The notes under the pieces were generated by a model. It was given only the letters and a program-made list of their open reading frames with translations, made no database searches and was not told the origin of the DNA. Source: Acidovorax carolinensis (GTDB taxonomy: Bacteria > Pseudomonadota > Gammaproteobacteria > Burkholderiales > Burkholderiaceae_C). From it: 64,000 bases of DNA. Within the stretch, counting starts at the first letter, position 1, and every line of letters begins with the position of its first letter. Position numbers and translations under genes: made by a program. Location of the stretch: contig NZ_CP021361.1 of NCBI RefSeq assembly GCF_002157145.1, positions 3,748,501 to 3,812,500 of the forward strand, given 5' to 3'. Of this stretch, positions 1 to 8,772 are shown in pieces.

Positions 1-1
1 C

Positions 2-154
2 TCGACCAAGTCCGACCTGCGCATTCCGCCCGAACTGGTGAACCTCGCGGCACCGGGCACCACCGAGAAAATCGTGGCGCGGGAAGACCCCGACCGGTGG
101 AATTTCCCCGACCTGAACACGCTGTGGTCCGGTCTTTCCGAAGCAGCCTGGTAA
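2..154 (+). CDS. 3' end of an unrecognised gene
   Basis: Only the last 50 codons are present, open from the window edge and ending in TAA. The fragment is hydrophilic and ends with the residues NTLWSGLSEAAW. It shows no signal, membrane segment or motif that I can name. It runs in the same direction as pfkB, with 31 bases between its stop and the pfkB start, so the two may be co-transcribed. I do not assign a function. Confidence 0.55.
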   Translation, partial: STKSDLRIPPELVNLAAPGTTEKIVAREDPDRWNFPDLNTLWSGLSEAAW

Positions 155-185
155 AACCACCCTGCCCATACTTACCTTCGCTGCC

Positions 186-1142
186 GTGCCCTCCCTGATC
201 ACCCTCACCCTCAACCCCGCACTCGACCTGGCCACCACCACCGACCGCGTGGCGCCCACGCACAAGCTGCGCTGCGGCCCCGTGCAGCGGTTTGCGGGCG
301 GCGGCGGCATCAACGTGGCGCGCGTGCTGCACCGGCTGGGCAGCGAGGTGCAGGCCTGGGCCCTGGCGGGCGGCGTCGCCGGCGCACAGGTGCGCCAGTT
401 GCTGGCCGATGAGGGCGTGGCCACCGCCATCCAGCCCATTGCCGGCGACACGCGCGAGAACTTTTCGGTGGTGGAAACCACCACCGGCCAGGAGTTTCGC
501 TTCGTGCTGCCCGGCCCCACCCTGCAGGCCACGGAATGGCAGGCCTGCCTGGACACCTTGGCCGCACTCACCACCGCACCGCGCTGGCTGATCGCCAGCG
601 GCAGCCTGCCACCCGGCGTGCCCCCTGATTTTTACGCCCGGCTCGCACCCGGCGCCCGCGCACGCGGCACGCGCCTGGTGGTGGACACCTCCGGCCTGCC
701 ACTGGCGGCGGCGCTGCAGGCCGGGGTCACGCTGGTCAAGCCCAGCCTGCGCGAATTGCGCGAACTGCTGCAGCTGCCCCTGGCCAGCGCCGCAGCGTGG
801 TGCGCGGCCGCGCAGGCGCTGGTGCACGCGGGCCAGGCGGAAATCGTGGCACTGTCCCTGGGCGAGCAAGGTGCGGTGCTGGCCACGCGCAACGGAGTCT
901 GGCAGGCCCCGGCCCTCCGCGTGTCGGCAGCCACCGGCACCACGGGCGCGGGCGACTGTTTTCTGGCCGCACTGGTCTGGGCACTGGACCGCGGCGAAGC
1001 GCCGCCAGAGGCCCTGCGCTGGGGCGTGGCCGCCGGGGCAGCCGCGCTGCTGTCCCCCGGCACGGCGCTGGCCCAGGCCCATGACGTGCAGAGGCTCGTG
1101 CACAGCGTGCCGGCACCGGTGTCCTTCACTGTCCAGCCATAG
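186..1142 (+). CDS. pfkB: PfkB-family 6-phosphofructokinase (Pfk-2 type)
   Basis: This is a 318-residue cytoplasmic ribokinase-fold sugar kinase that phosphorylates fructose 6-phosphate (or possibly tagatose 6-phosphate or fructose 1-phosphate) with ATP. The N-terminus has the TLNPALD start typical of the hexose-phosphate kinase branch, then KLRC (27-30) and AGGGGINVAR (37-46). GSLPPGV (139-145) and the C-terminal GTTGAGDCF, with GAGD at 254-257 and Asp257 as the expected catalytic base, complete the fold. The pattern is close to E. coli Pfk-2. The start is a GTG and no better one is seen upstream. The alternative of 1-phosphofructokinase (fruK) is less likely because no fructose PTS genes are visible. 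Confidence 0.85.
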   Translation: MPSLITLTLNPALDLATTTDRVAPTHKLRCGPVQRFAGGGGINVARVLHRLGSEVQAWALAGGVAGAQVRQLLADEGVATAIQPIAGDTRENFSVVETTTGQEFRFVLPGPTLQATEWQACLDTLAALTTAPRWLIASGSLPPGVPPDFYARLAPGARARGTRLVVDTSGLPLAAALQAGVTLVKPSLRELRELLQLPLASAAAWCAAAQALVHAGQAEIVALSLGEQGAVLATRNGVWQAPALRVSAATGTTGAGDCFLAALVWALDRGEAPPEALRWGVAAGAAALLSPGTALAQAHDVQRLVHSVPAPVSFTVQP

Positions 1143-1232
1143 CCTTACCCTGCATAGCGCGCGGCCCCGTGGGACAATCGCTCCCTTCGCAATTTTTTAC
1201 CTTGGTACGGGCCCGTTCAGCCCTCAAGCACG

Positions 1233-2389
1233 ATGACTGATCTCTCCAGCGGCGCAGCCAGTGCGCCCTTCACCCCCAGCGCGATACCCACACCGCGCGT
1301 CTTCACCCTCAGCGACTTCGACTTCTCGCTGCCCCCGAACGCATCGCCCAGCACCCTGCCCCCGAACGCAGCGCCTCGCGCCTGCTCGACGGCCGCGCCA
1401 TGCAGCCCGTGGACCGCATCTTTCGCGACCTGCCCGGCCTGCTGCGCGCGGGCGACCTGCTGGTCTTCAACGACACCCGCGTGGTCAAGGCGCGCATCTT
1501 TGGCGAGAAGGCCAGCGGCGGCAAACTGGAGCTGCTGATCGAGCGTGTGCTGCCCGCCGAGGCCGGTGGCACCGGTAACGAAGTCGTGGCACACATGAAG
1601 GTCAGCAAGAAGCCCCTGCCCGGTAGCGTGGTGCACATGGCCGGTGGCCGCAAGGCAGGGGGCTTTGACGCGCAGCTGCTGGGCCGCTGGCCCACCGAGG
1701 ACGGCCCGCTTTTCCGCTTTGCGCTGCACGGCCCGGCCAACGAATCGCCCTGGGAGCTGATGGACCGCCACGGCCACCTGCCGCTGCCACCCTACATCGA
1801 GCGCCAGCAAAACACCGGCCACGACCCCGACGAAGCCGAAGACAGCCAGCGCTACCAGACCGTGTTTGCGCGCAACCCCGGTGCCGTGGCCGCGCCCACC
1901 GCCGCGCTGCACTTTGACGAGGCCGTGCTGGCCGACCTGGCGGCGCGCGGCATCGAGCGCGCCAGCGTCACCCTGCATGTGGGCGCGGGCACCTTCCAGC
2001 CCGTGAAGACCGAGAACCTGGCCGAGCACCAGATGCACAGCGAGTGGTACGAGGTGCCCCTGGCCACGCTGGCCGCGCTGGAGCGCTGCCGCCAGCGCGG
2101 CGGCCGCGTGGTGGCCGTGGGCACGACGACGGTGCGCACGCTCGAATCCTGGGCCAAATCCGGCCAGGCCACGGGCGACACCAACATCTTCATCACACCG
2201 GGCTTTGCGTTCCAGGTGGTGGACTTGCTGATCACCAACTTTCACCTGCCCAAGAGCACGCTGATGATGCTGGTGAGCGCGTTCGCGGGCTATGCCCATG
2301 TGATGGGGCTGTACCGGCATGCGATTGCGCAGGAATACCGGTTTTTCAGCTATGGCGATGCGATGCTGCTGGAGCGGGTTGCTGGGTGA
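1233..2389 (+). CDS. queA: S-adenosylmethionine:tRNA ribosyltransferase-isomerase QueA, with one frameshift
   Basis: QueA transfers and isomerises the ribosyl part of SAM onto 7-aminomethyl-7-deazaguanine in tRNA to give epoxyqueuosine. The first part, from ATG 1233, reads through [10 protein letters not shown] and then loses the family sequence at the C-run 1332-1336. One added C restores [20 protein letters not shown] and joins the downstream frame, which carries [33 protein letters not shown] and the C-terminal [19 protein letters not shown]. Restored length is about 385 residues against roughly 350 for the family, with a 25-residue N-terminal extension. The break is likely a homopolymer sequencing error. 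If real, the gene would be inactive. A start at 1400 would lack the conserved N-terminal DFDF region. Confidence 0.88.
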
Positions 2390-2561
2390 TTTTCGGCTGT
2401 TGCGCTTTATGGGATTGCGCTGATAGCTATTGTTTTGATAATTAGCGCTGTGACTTTATTCTTTGCTGAGGGCGGAGGCCGGGGTGTGCATCCTCAAATA
2501 CCAGCAAAAACTATCAAATCCACAGCAAATACCACCGGCCTACCCAGCGCAAAAAACGAAT

Positions 2562-3292
2562 TCAGCCCTTAGCCAACCAATCCCGAAACACCCCCGCCTG
2601 CCCGAAATGCCCACACCCGATGAACGGCACCGGCGGCCGCAACGCCGACAGCGGCGAGGGATGGTTGGCACACAACACCACGTGCCCGCGATCACCAGGA
2701 ATGACCGCCCGCTTGGCTTGCGCATGCGCGCCCCACAGCATGAACACCACCGGACGCGGCCCCTCGGCCACCCGACGGATGACCGCGTCGGTCAGCACCT
2801 CCCAGCCCTTGCCCGCATGGCTGGCGGGCTGCCCTTCTTCCACAGTGAGTGAGGTGTTGAGCAGCAGAACACCGCTGCGCGCCCATTGCACCAGGCTGCC
2901 GCCGGGCTGCGGAAACGCGGGCGGGGCGTGCCCAGGTCGCGCTGCAACTCCTTGAAGATGTTGCGTAGCGACGGCGGCAGCGGCACGCCCGGCGCCACTG
3001 AAAACGCCAGCCCCTCGGCCTGCCCGCGGCCATGGTACGGGTCCTGCCCCAGGATGACCACGCGCACCGCATCGGGTGGCGTGAGTTCCAGCGCGCGAAG
3101 CGGGCGCGGCGGAAAAATGACGGCTCCCGCATCCAGCCGAGCTTGCAGAAACGCCCGCAGTTTCTGACCGGCTACGGTAGCAAAAAACCCATCCACCAGC
3201 GGCTGCCAGCCCGGCGCCACGGGCCAGTCGGCGGGGTCGGCGCTCTGCAATTGCGTGGGATCGCACGCAGGGCTCGCAAACAGGTCATTCAT
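2562..3292 (-). CDS. ung: Uracil-DNA glycosylase, family 1, with one frameshift
   Basis: The enzyme removes uracil from DNA to start base-excision repair. The N-terminal frame (start ATG at 3292) has the water-activating motif GQDPYHG at residues 82-88 followed by GLAFSV and [11 protein letters not shown]. It then shifts near 2915-2926, beside G runs on the plus strand. The other frame continues [12 protein letters not shown], then [15 protein letters not shown] with the HPSPL uracil-binding loop, and ends at 2562. With one base restored the protein is about 243 residues, close to the 229 of E. coli Ung. It is convergent with queA, 172 bases away, and 58 bases downstream of trpC. A homopolymer sequencing error is the simplest reading. 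Confidence 0.88.
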
Positions 3293-3310
3293 GGTCGAAA
3301 TGGCCTCCCG

Positions 3311-3348
3311 CGCTTATCCATCAAGCGCAAGCAGCTATTAATTTTGAT
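3311..3348. repeat. Candidate dispersed Comamonadaceae-type repeat between ung and trpC
   Basis: A short AT-rich element stands out from its GC-rich surroundings. It has a small inverted repeat, CGCTT at 3311-3315 and AAGCG at 3323-3327, followed by GCAGCTATTAATTTTGAT. Similar AGCTATT-type cores appear near 2420, in gph near 9930 and at 37034-37050 (GCTATTTAATTAATAGC). I recall such elements being scattered through Acidovorax and Polaromonas genomes. The family assignment is from memory and the copies here are only loosely alike. Confidence 0.35.
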
Positions 3349-3350
3349 TT

Positions 3351-4151
3351 TCAGGCAAACAACTTGGCCAGCGCCAGACCCGGATCCTGAGCACGCATGA
3401 ACGCCTCGCCCACCAGAAAGGCATGCACGCCCGCATCGCGCATCGTCCTGACGTCCGCAGGCGTGAGGATGCCCGATTCGGTGACCAGCAGGCGGTCGGC
3501 CGGCACGTCTTTCACCATGTCGAGCGTGGTCTGCAGCGTCACCTCGAAGGTGCGCAGGTTGCGGTTGTTGATGCCGACCAGCGGGGTCTTGAGCTTCAGT
3601 GCGCGCTCCAGCTCGGCGCGGTCGTGCACTTCCACCAGCACGGCCATGTCGAGGCTGCGGGCAATGGCTTCAAAGTCGGCCATCTGGGCATCGTCAAGGC
3701 TGGCCGCAATCAGCAAGATGGCATCGGCACCCATGGCACGCGATTCATAGATCTGGTACGCATCCACCATGAAATCCTTGCGCAGCACAGGGAGCAAGGT
3801 GCTGGCGCGGGCTTGTTTCAGGTAGTCGGGTTGGCCCTGAAAGAACTGCCGGTCGGTCAGCACAGACAGGCAGGCAGCGCTGACCTTGCCATCGCCTTCC
3901 ATATAGCTTTGAGCGATGTCGGCAGGCTCGAAGTCAGCGCGGATCACGCCCTTGCTGGGGCTGGCCTTCTTGATCTCGGCAATCACCGCCGCCTGGCCCT
4001 TGGCAATCTTGGCGCGCAGCGCGCCTTCAAAGTCGCGCGTGAGCACGCGGCTCTCGGCGTCGGCACGCATGGCGGCCAGGGGAATGCGTTTTTGTGCGGC
4101 GGCGACTTCTTCGTGCTTGACGGCCACGATCTTGTTCAGGATGTCACTCAT
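3351..4151 (-). CDS. trpC: Indole-3-glycerol-phosphate synthase
   Basis: This 266-residue TIM-barrel enzyme closes the ring of carboxyphenylamino-deoxyribulose phosphate to indole-3-glycerol phosphate in tryptophan synthesis. It shows the family landmarks: [19 protein letters not shown] near the N-terminus (catalytic Lys and substrate loop), [43 protein letters not shown] and [12 protein letters not shown]. Length and start (ATG at 4151, in the common [12 protein letters not shown] context) fit the family. It is the last gene of the leftward trp operon. Its first 8 bases overlap the end of the 47-codon ORF at 4144-4287, so coupled translation is likely. Confidence 0.95.
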   Translation of the reverse strand: MSDILNKIVAVKHEEVAAAQKRIPLAAMRADAESRVLTRDFEGALRAKIAKGQAAVIAEIKKASPSKGVIRADFEPADIAQSYMEGDGKVSAACLSVLTDRQFFQGQPDYLKQARASTLLPVLRKDFMVDAYQIYESRAMGADAILLIAASLDDAQMADFEAIARSLDMAVLVEVHDRAELERALKLKTPLVGINNRNLRTFEVTLQTTLDMVKDVPADRLLVTESGILTPADVRTMRDAGVHAFLVGEAFMRAQDPGLALAKLFA

Positions 4152-4287
4152 GGGGAGATGCCTTTTCGTCGGGCTCCGGTGAGCCCTGTTTCAGTATTTT
4201 GGTGAACAAGCGGTGCATCACCAGCCCCGCGATCACAAACAGCGCCGAGACGCCCAGTGCAATCCAGGTGCCAGGGTCGCGCCACAT
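4144..4287 (-). CDS. 47-residue single-pass membrane protein between trpD and trpC
   Basis: A short ORF fills the gap between trpD and trpC. It starts at ATG 4287, four bases after the trpD stop, and ends with TGA inside the start of trpC. The protein is MWRDPG, then a hydrophobic segment at about residues 8-25 ([17 protein letters not shown]), then a basic patch RLFTKILK and a charged tail ending in DEKASPHE. That pattern suggests one membrane helix with the tail in the cytoplasm by the positive-inside rule. Its position between two overlapping coding genes argues that it is translated. No family recognised and no function proposed. Confidence 0.55.
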   Translation of the reverse strand: MWRDPGTWIALGVSALFVIAGLVMHRLFTKILKQGSPEPDEKASPHE

Positions 4288-4291
4288 GGGG

Positions 4292-5322
4292 TCAAGCAGC
4301 GAGAGCGTGGGTGCGCGTGACCAGTTCGCCCAGCTTGGCCTTGGCGGCGCCGCTGTCGATGGCCTGCTGCGCACGCGCGAGGCCCGCAGCGATGCTGTCG
4401 ACCACATTGGCGGCATAGAGCGCGGCGCCGGCGTTCAGGCAGACCACGTCACGGGCGGCGCCGGGTTTGCCATCGAGCACGTCGAGCATGATGGCGCGCG
4501 ACTGCTCGGGGTTGTCCACGCGCAGCTGGCGGGTGCTGGTCATGGCCAGGCCGAAATCTTCGGGGTGCACTTCGTACTCGCGGATGGCACCGTCCTTGAG
4601 TTCGCCCACCAGGGTGGAGGCGCCCAGGCTGATCTCGTCCAGGCCGTCGCGCCCATAGATCACCAGGGCGTGCTGCGCACCCAGGCGCTGCAGGGCCCGC
4701 ACCTGGATGCCCACCAGGTCTTCATGGAACACACCCATGAGGATGTTGGGGCGCCCGCCGGGTTGGTCAGCGGCCCCAGGATATTGAAGATGGTGCGCAC
4801 GCCCAGCTCTTTGCGCACGGGCGCCACGTTCTTCATGGCCGGATGGTGGTTGGGCGCGAACATGAAGCCGATACCCACCTCGGCAATGCACTGGGCAATG
4901 GCTTCGGGCGACAGGTTGATGTGGACGCCCAGGGCCTCCATGGCATCGGCGCTGCCGCTCTTGCTGCTCACGCTGCGCCCGCCATGCTTGCTGACCTTGC
5001 CGCCCGCTGCGGCGATCACAAAGGTGGCGCAGGTGGAAATGTTGAAGGTGTTGGCGCCATCACCGCCCGTGCCCACGATATCGACCATGTGGGTGGTGTC
5101 GGGCACATGCACCTGGGTGGAAAACTCGCGCATCACCTGCGCGGCGGCGGTGATCTCGCCAATGGTTTCCTTCTTCACGCGCAGGCCGGTCACGATGGCC
5201 GCCGTCATGACGGGCGAGAGTTCGCCGCGCATGATCATGCGCATCAGGTGCAGCATCTCGTCGTGGAAGATTTCGCGGTGTTCGATGGTGCGCTGCAGCG
5301 CTTCCGAGGGGGTAATGGGCAT
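4292..5322 (-). CDS. trpD: Anthranilate phosphoribosyltransferase, with one frameshift
   Basis: TrpD transfers phosphoribose from PRPP to anthranilate. From ATG 5322, preceded by AAGGAG, the first frame gives [19 protein letters not shown], the PRPP motif [15 protein letters not shown], the [15 protein letters not shown] loop and [19 protein letters not shown]. It then breaks at a G run on the plus strand (4748-4751). Adding one base joins the second frame, [19 protein letters not shown] onward, to the stop at 4292. The restored protein is 343 residues, the usual family length. The gene is flanked by the exporter gene upstream and the 47-codon ORF downstream in the trp operon. Sequencing error is favoured over real loss. 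Confidence 0.9.
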
Positions 5323-5347
5323 GGGGGAGTTCTCCTTGCTGAGGGTT

Positions 5348-6019
5348 TCAGGCGGCGGGACTGTCGGTGACGGCGAGCTTCAGCCCGAAGCCGATGAACA
5401 TGAGGCCGGCAATGCGGTCGAGCAAGTGCATGCCGCGCTGCAGGGCATCGACGCGCCGGCCCATCCAGGCGGCGGCAATCGCCCAACCGGCACACACCGG
5501 CAGCGCATTGAAGGTGAACAGCAGGCCCAGCAGCAGAAAGGCAAGCGTCTTGTTCTCGGTGCCCGGGGCAATGAACTGCGGCACGAAGGCGAGGAAGAAA
5601 ATCACCACCTTGGGGTTGAGCACATTGGTCCAGAATCCGCCCAGAAAGACCGCGCGCAACGACGTGCGGTGCTCCGCCGCGCCCTGCTCCGTGACCGGCG
5701 GCATGGAGGGGCTGCCGCCCGCATCCGGCGCCCGGGCCAGCAGCAGGCGCGCGCCCATCCAGAGCAGATAGCCGGCGCCCACCCATTTGATGACAGTGAA
5801 CGCCGTGGCAGACGCCGCCAGCAGGGCCCCCACGCCCAGCGCGGCGGCCAGCACATGCAAGCAGCAGCCGAGCGCAATGCCGCACGACGCCACCATGCCC
5901 GCCCGGACACCCGATTTGAGCGCGTTGGAGACGATGTACAGCACGTCGGGCCCCGGAGTGAGGTTGAGCAGCCAGCCTGCGGCGATAAACACCAGCAGCT
6001 GCTGCGGCTCGATGATCAC
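5348..6019 (-). CDS. LysE/RhtB-family amino-acid exporter
   Basis: This 223-residue inner-membrane protein has about six hydrophobic segments and the family signature [20 protein letters not shown] near residue 18, plus [20 protein letters not shown] in the middle. Members export amino acids such as lysine, homoserine, threonine or leucine. Placement inside the trp operon suggests an aromatic amino acid or pathway intermediate, but that is inference. The start is a GTG that overlaps the trpG stop in a GTGA junction, so translation is probably coupled. trpD begins 25 bases after its stop. Residues 100-120 form a low-complexity hydrophilic loop. Confidence 0.82.
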   Translation of the reverse strand: MIIEPQQLLVFIAAGWLLNLTPGPDVLYIVSNALKSGVRAGMVASCGIALGCCLHVLAAALGVGALLAASATAFTVIKWVGAGYLLWMGARLLLARAPDAGGSPSMPPVTEQGAAEHRTSLRAVFLGGFWTNVLNPKVVIFFLAFVPQFIAPGTENKTLAFLLLGLLFTFNALPVCAGWAIAAAWMGRRVDALQRGMHLLDRIAGLMFIGFGLKLAVTDSPAA

Positions 6020-6600
6020 GCGCGCTGCTCCAGGAAGTTGCGCAGCATGGCGTGGCCGTGCTCGGTGAGGATGCTCTCGGGATGGAACTGCACGCCCTCA
6101 ATGGCGAGCGTCTTGTGGCGCACGCCCATGATCTCGCCGTCTTCGGTCCAGGCGGTGATCTCCAGCACCTCGGGGCAGGTGGTGCGCTCGATGGCCAGCG
6201 AGTGGTAGCGGTTCACCGTGAACTGCGCGGGCAGCCCGGCAAACACGCCTTTTTGCGTGGTGGTGATGACACTGGTCTTGCCGTGCATGAGCTCTTTGGC
6301 GCGCACGATGGAGCCGCCAAACGCCGCGCCAATGGCCTGATGCCCCAGGCACACGCCCAAAATTGGCAGCTTGCCGGCAAAGTGCTGGATCGCCGCCACC
6401 GAGATGCCCGCCTCGGCGGGCGAGCAGGGGCCAGGCGAGATCACGAGGCGATCGAGCTGACCGGCGTTGAGCCGCGCCTCGATCTCGGCCACGGTGATTT
6501 TATCGTTACGGAAGACCTCCACCTGCGCGCCCAGTTCGCCGAAATACTGGACGATGTTGTAGGTGAAGCTGTCGTAGTTATCGACCATCAGGAGTTTCAT
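6016..6600 (-). CDS. trpG: Anthranilate synthase component II (glutamine amidotransferase)
   Basis: This 194-residue class I glutamine amidotransferase supplies ammonia to TrpE. It begins with the classic [20 protein letters not shown], has the oxyanion region [11 protein letters not shown], the nucleophile motif [10 protein letters not shown] and the catalytic His-Glu in [15 protein letters not shown]. The start was placed at ATG 6600 because it gives the canonical N-terminus. The upstream in-frame extension lies in the gap after the chorismate mutase and looks non-coding. The stop overlaps the GTG of the LysE-type exporter by four bases. Confidence 0.96.
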   Translation of the reverse strand: MKLLMVDNYDSFTYNIVQYFGELGAQVEVFRNDKITVAEIEARLNAGQLDRLVISPGPCSPAEAGISVAAIQHFAGKLPILGVCLGHQAIGAAFGGSIVRAKELMHGKTSVITTTQKGVFAGLPAQFTVNRYHSLAIERTTCPEVLEITAWTEDGEIMGVRHKTLAIEGVQFHPESILTEHGHAMLRNFLEQRA

Positions 6601-6604
6601 GGCC

Positions 6605-6934
6605 TCACCCTTCCTGCGTGGCGGTGGGGTGCAGGCGCGCGAACTCGCGGTGTTCATGGGCGATGTAGGCTTCCATCATGCTGCGGTAGATGGCCTCCAG
6701 CACGTCGGGCTCGCCGCCCTCGACCTGGGTGCGCACACGCACGCGGTCCACGATGGCCTGGATGCGCTCCTCGTCGCGCACCTGCGACGCGTCCTGCTTG
6801 ATGCGCGCGGCCTGGGTCATGTAGCCGCCGCGCGTTACCAGCAAGGGCACCAGCACGTCGTCCAGTGCATCGATGTGGCGACGCACATCGTCCATGGTTG
6901 TGCAATGCTGCACGTTGTTGATGGCCTGGGTCAT
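6605..6934 (-). CDS. Chorismate mutase type II (AroQ/PchB-like)
   Basis: The 109-residue protein has the short all-helical AroQ layout: [18 protein letters not shown] (first helix with an Arg), a central AARIKQD and the C-terminal [13 protein letters not shown]. Such enzymes turn chorismate into prephenate, or act as isochorismate pyruvate lyase when PchB-like. The start is ATG 6934, overlapping the trpE stop as ATGA. The stop lies 5 bases before trpG. A mutase between trpE and trpG puts the competing phenylalanine/tyrosine branch enzyme in the tryptophan operon. Confidence 0.8.
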   Translation of the reverse strand: MTQAINNVQHCTTMDDVRRHIDALDDVLVPLLVTRGGYMTQAARIKQDASQVRDEERIQAIVDRVRVRTQVEGGEPDVLEAIYRSMMEAYIAHEHREFARLHPTATQEG

Positions 6935-8427
6935 TCCAGCCCCTCCTCGACAAGTTCGGCGGCGCGCAGCAGGGCGCGGGCCTTGTGTTCGGTTTCTTTC
7001 CACTCCAGCTCGGGCACCGAGTCGGCCACCACGCCCGCGGCTGCCTGCACATACAGCGTGCCGTCCTTGATGATGCCGGTGCGGATCGCAATGGCCACGT
7101 CCATGTCGCCCGCGTAGCTCAGGTAACCGCAGGCACCACCATACACGCCGCGCTTGACGGGTTCGAGCTGGTCAATCAGCTCCATGGCATGCACCTTGGG
7201 CGCGCCGGTGAGCGTGCCTGCGGGGAAAGTGGCCTTGAGCACGTCCATGCTGGTCATGCCCTCGTTCAGCAGGCCTTCGACGTTGCTCACGATGTGCATC
7301 ACATGGCTGTAGCGCTCAACCACGAAGGCTTCGGTCACCTTGACGGTGCCGGTCTGGGCGATGCGCCCGATGTCGTTGCGCGCCAGATCGATCAGCATCA
7401 CATGCTCGGCACGCTCCTTGGGGTCGTTGATGAGTTCCACTTCGGCGGCCTTGTCCTTCTCGGGCGTGGCGCCGCGCGGGCGCGTGCCTGCCAGCGGCCG
7501 GATGGTGACCTTGGTGCCCGCGTCGGTCTGCTCCTGGCGCACCAGGATTTCGGGGCTGGCGCCCACCACATGGAAATCGCCGAAATTGTAGAAATACATG
7601 TACGGCGAAGGGTTCAGTGAACGCAATGCGCGGTACAGGCTGAGGGGGCTTTCCGTGTAGCGTTTGTGGATGCGCTGGCCCACCTGCACCTGCATGAAAT
7701 CACCGGCAGCGATCAGATCCTTGGCACGGCCCACGGCCGCCAGGTAGTCGGCCTTGGCAAAGCTGCGCTGCGCGGGGTGGCTTTCCGTGGCCTTGACCAC
7801 GGGGGCGCTCACCGAATATTTGAGCTGGTCCTTGAGCGCGCGCAAGCGCTTCTTGGCCTGGGAATACGCCTCGGGCTGGGCCGGATCGGCATAGACGATG
7901 AGATACAGCTTGCCCGACAGGTTGTCGATGACCGCCAGTTCCTCGCACTGCAGCAAAAGGATGTCAGGCGTTTCCAGCGTATCGGGCGGGCAGGTGGTTT
8001 CGAGCTTTTTCTCGATGTAGCGCACTGTGTCGTACCCAAAGTAGCCTGCCAGGCCACCGCAAAAGCGCGGCAGCCCCGGGCGCAAGGCCACCTTGAAGCG
8101 TTTTTGATACGCCTCGATGAAATCGAGCGGGTTGCCCCGCACGGTTTCCACCACCTGGCCGTCGGTGACAACCTCGGTTTTGGCGTCTGCACCAAAACCG
8201 CTGGCACGCAGCAAGGTGCGTGCAGGCAGGCCGATGAAGCTATAGCGACCAAAACGCTCGCCACCCACCACCGATTCCAGCAGGAAGCTGTGCTTGCCGC
8301 CGTCCTTGCTGTGCGCGAGTTTCAGGTACAGCGATAACGGGGTTTCCAGGTCCGCAAAGGCTTGCGCCATGAGGGGAATGCGGTTGTAGCCTTCGCCGGC
8401 CAGGCTTTTGAATTCAAGTTCCGTGAT
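6931..8427 (-). CDS. trpE: Anthranilate synthase component I
   Basis: TrpE converts chorismate to anthranilate with ammonia from TrpG. The N-terminal half has the tryptophan-feedback element LLES in SFLLESVVGGERFGRYSFIG. The C-terminal chorismate-binding domain has SPYMYFYNFGDFHVVGASPE, IRPLAGTRPRG, LIDLARNDIGRIA, TFPAGTLTGAPKVHAMELI and YGGACGYLSYAGDMD. I chose the GTG at 8427 as start because it yields the family N-terminus ITELEFKSLA and has GGGAG nine bases upstream. An ATG 33 bases earlier at 8460 lacks such a site but would also be in frame, giving 509 residues instead of 498. The gene heads the leftward trp operon. Confidence 0.95.
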   Translation of the reverse strand: MTELEFKSLAGEGYNRIPLMAQAFADLETPLSLYLKLAHSKDGGKHSFLLESVVGGERFGRYSFIGLPARTLLRASGFGADAKTEVVTDGQVVETVRGNPLDFIEAYQKRFKVALRPGLPRFCGGLAGYFGYDTVRYIEKKLETTCPPDTLETPDILLLQCEELAVIDNLSGKLYLIVYADPAQPEAYSQAKKRLRALKDQLKYSVSAPVVKATESHPAQRSFAKADYLAAVGRAKDLIAAGDFMQVQVGQRIHKRYTESPLSLYRALRSLNPSPYMYFYNFGDFHVVGASPEILVRQEQTDAGTKVTIRPLAGTRPRGATPEKDKAAEVELINDPKERAEHVMLIDLARNDIGRIAQTGTVKVTEAFVVERYSHVMHIVSNVEGLLNEGMTSMDVLKATFPAGTLTGAPKVHAMELIDQLEPVKRGVYGGACGYLSYAGDMDVAIAIRTGIIKDGTLYVQAAAGVVADSVPELEWKETEHKARALLRAAELVEEGLE

Positions 8428-8497
8428 CACGGGGGAGAGCTCCCAGCTGAGGCGGCGCATGGTGCAAAGTGTGCAAAGCGCCGCTGTTCATTCGACA

Positions 8498-8628
8498 GGC
8501 CCCGGCGGGGCCACGGTTGCACGCAGGGAGTTTCCCCGGTGCCATCAGGCGTTCAAAAAGACAGGCGTGCGCCAGGGCCAGGCTCCCCGGTCGCTGCAAC
8601 CTGTGATGAACACGTGGTGTATGAACAT
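8498..8628 (-). promoter_or_regulatory. Candidate trp leader peptide and attenuator upstream of trpE
   Basis: On the minus strand an ATG at 8628 opens a 27-codon ORF ending at 8545 that contains a W-P-W triplet at codons 17-19. Below it lies a strong GC hairpin, GGCCCC/GGGGCC at 8498-8512. A GGGG near 8535 could pair with its CCCC arm as an alternative fold. This has the outline of a Trp-codon attenuator. Against it, the ATG has no clear ribosome site and no U-run follows the hairpin. It is a suggestion from the sequence only. Confidence 0.3.
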
Positions 8629-8743
8629 GACCAAAGTGTAGCAAAGGTCTGCGGACCGTTGGGTGGCGCCACCCCACTGCGCATGGCCAAACCGCTGGAA
8701 AACCCTGTGGTGGTGGCCGGCAATTCTTGCAACAATTAGAAAC

Positions 8744-8755
8744 GAACGATCGTTC
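8744..8755. promoter_or_regulatory. Perfect 12-base palindrome, possible operator
   Basis: The sequence GAACGATCGTTC is a perfect palindrome lying 18 bases before the ATG of the chalcone-isomerase-like gene, just upstream of its AGGAG ribosome site (8762-8766). Spacing and symmetry resemble TetR-type operators, and a protein bound there would block translation or early transcription. No regulator gene is adjacent. Confidence 0.35.
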
Positions 8756-8772
8756 AGTTTTAGGAGTGCTGC

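Noticed and set aside
4199-6208. Rightward 669-codon ORF over trpD, the exporter and trpG
   Set aside because: It is wholly antisense to recognised genes, has no domain, and is long only because high GC content reduces stop codons.
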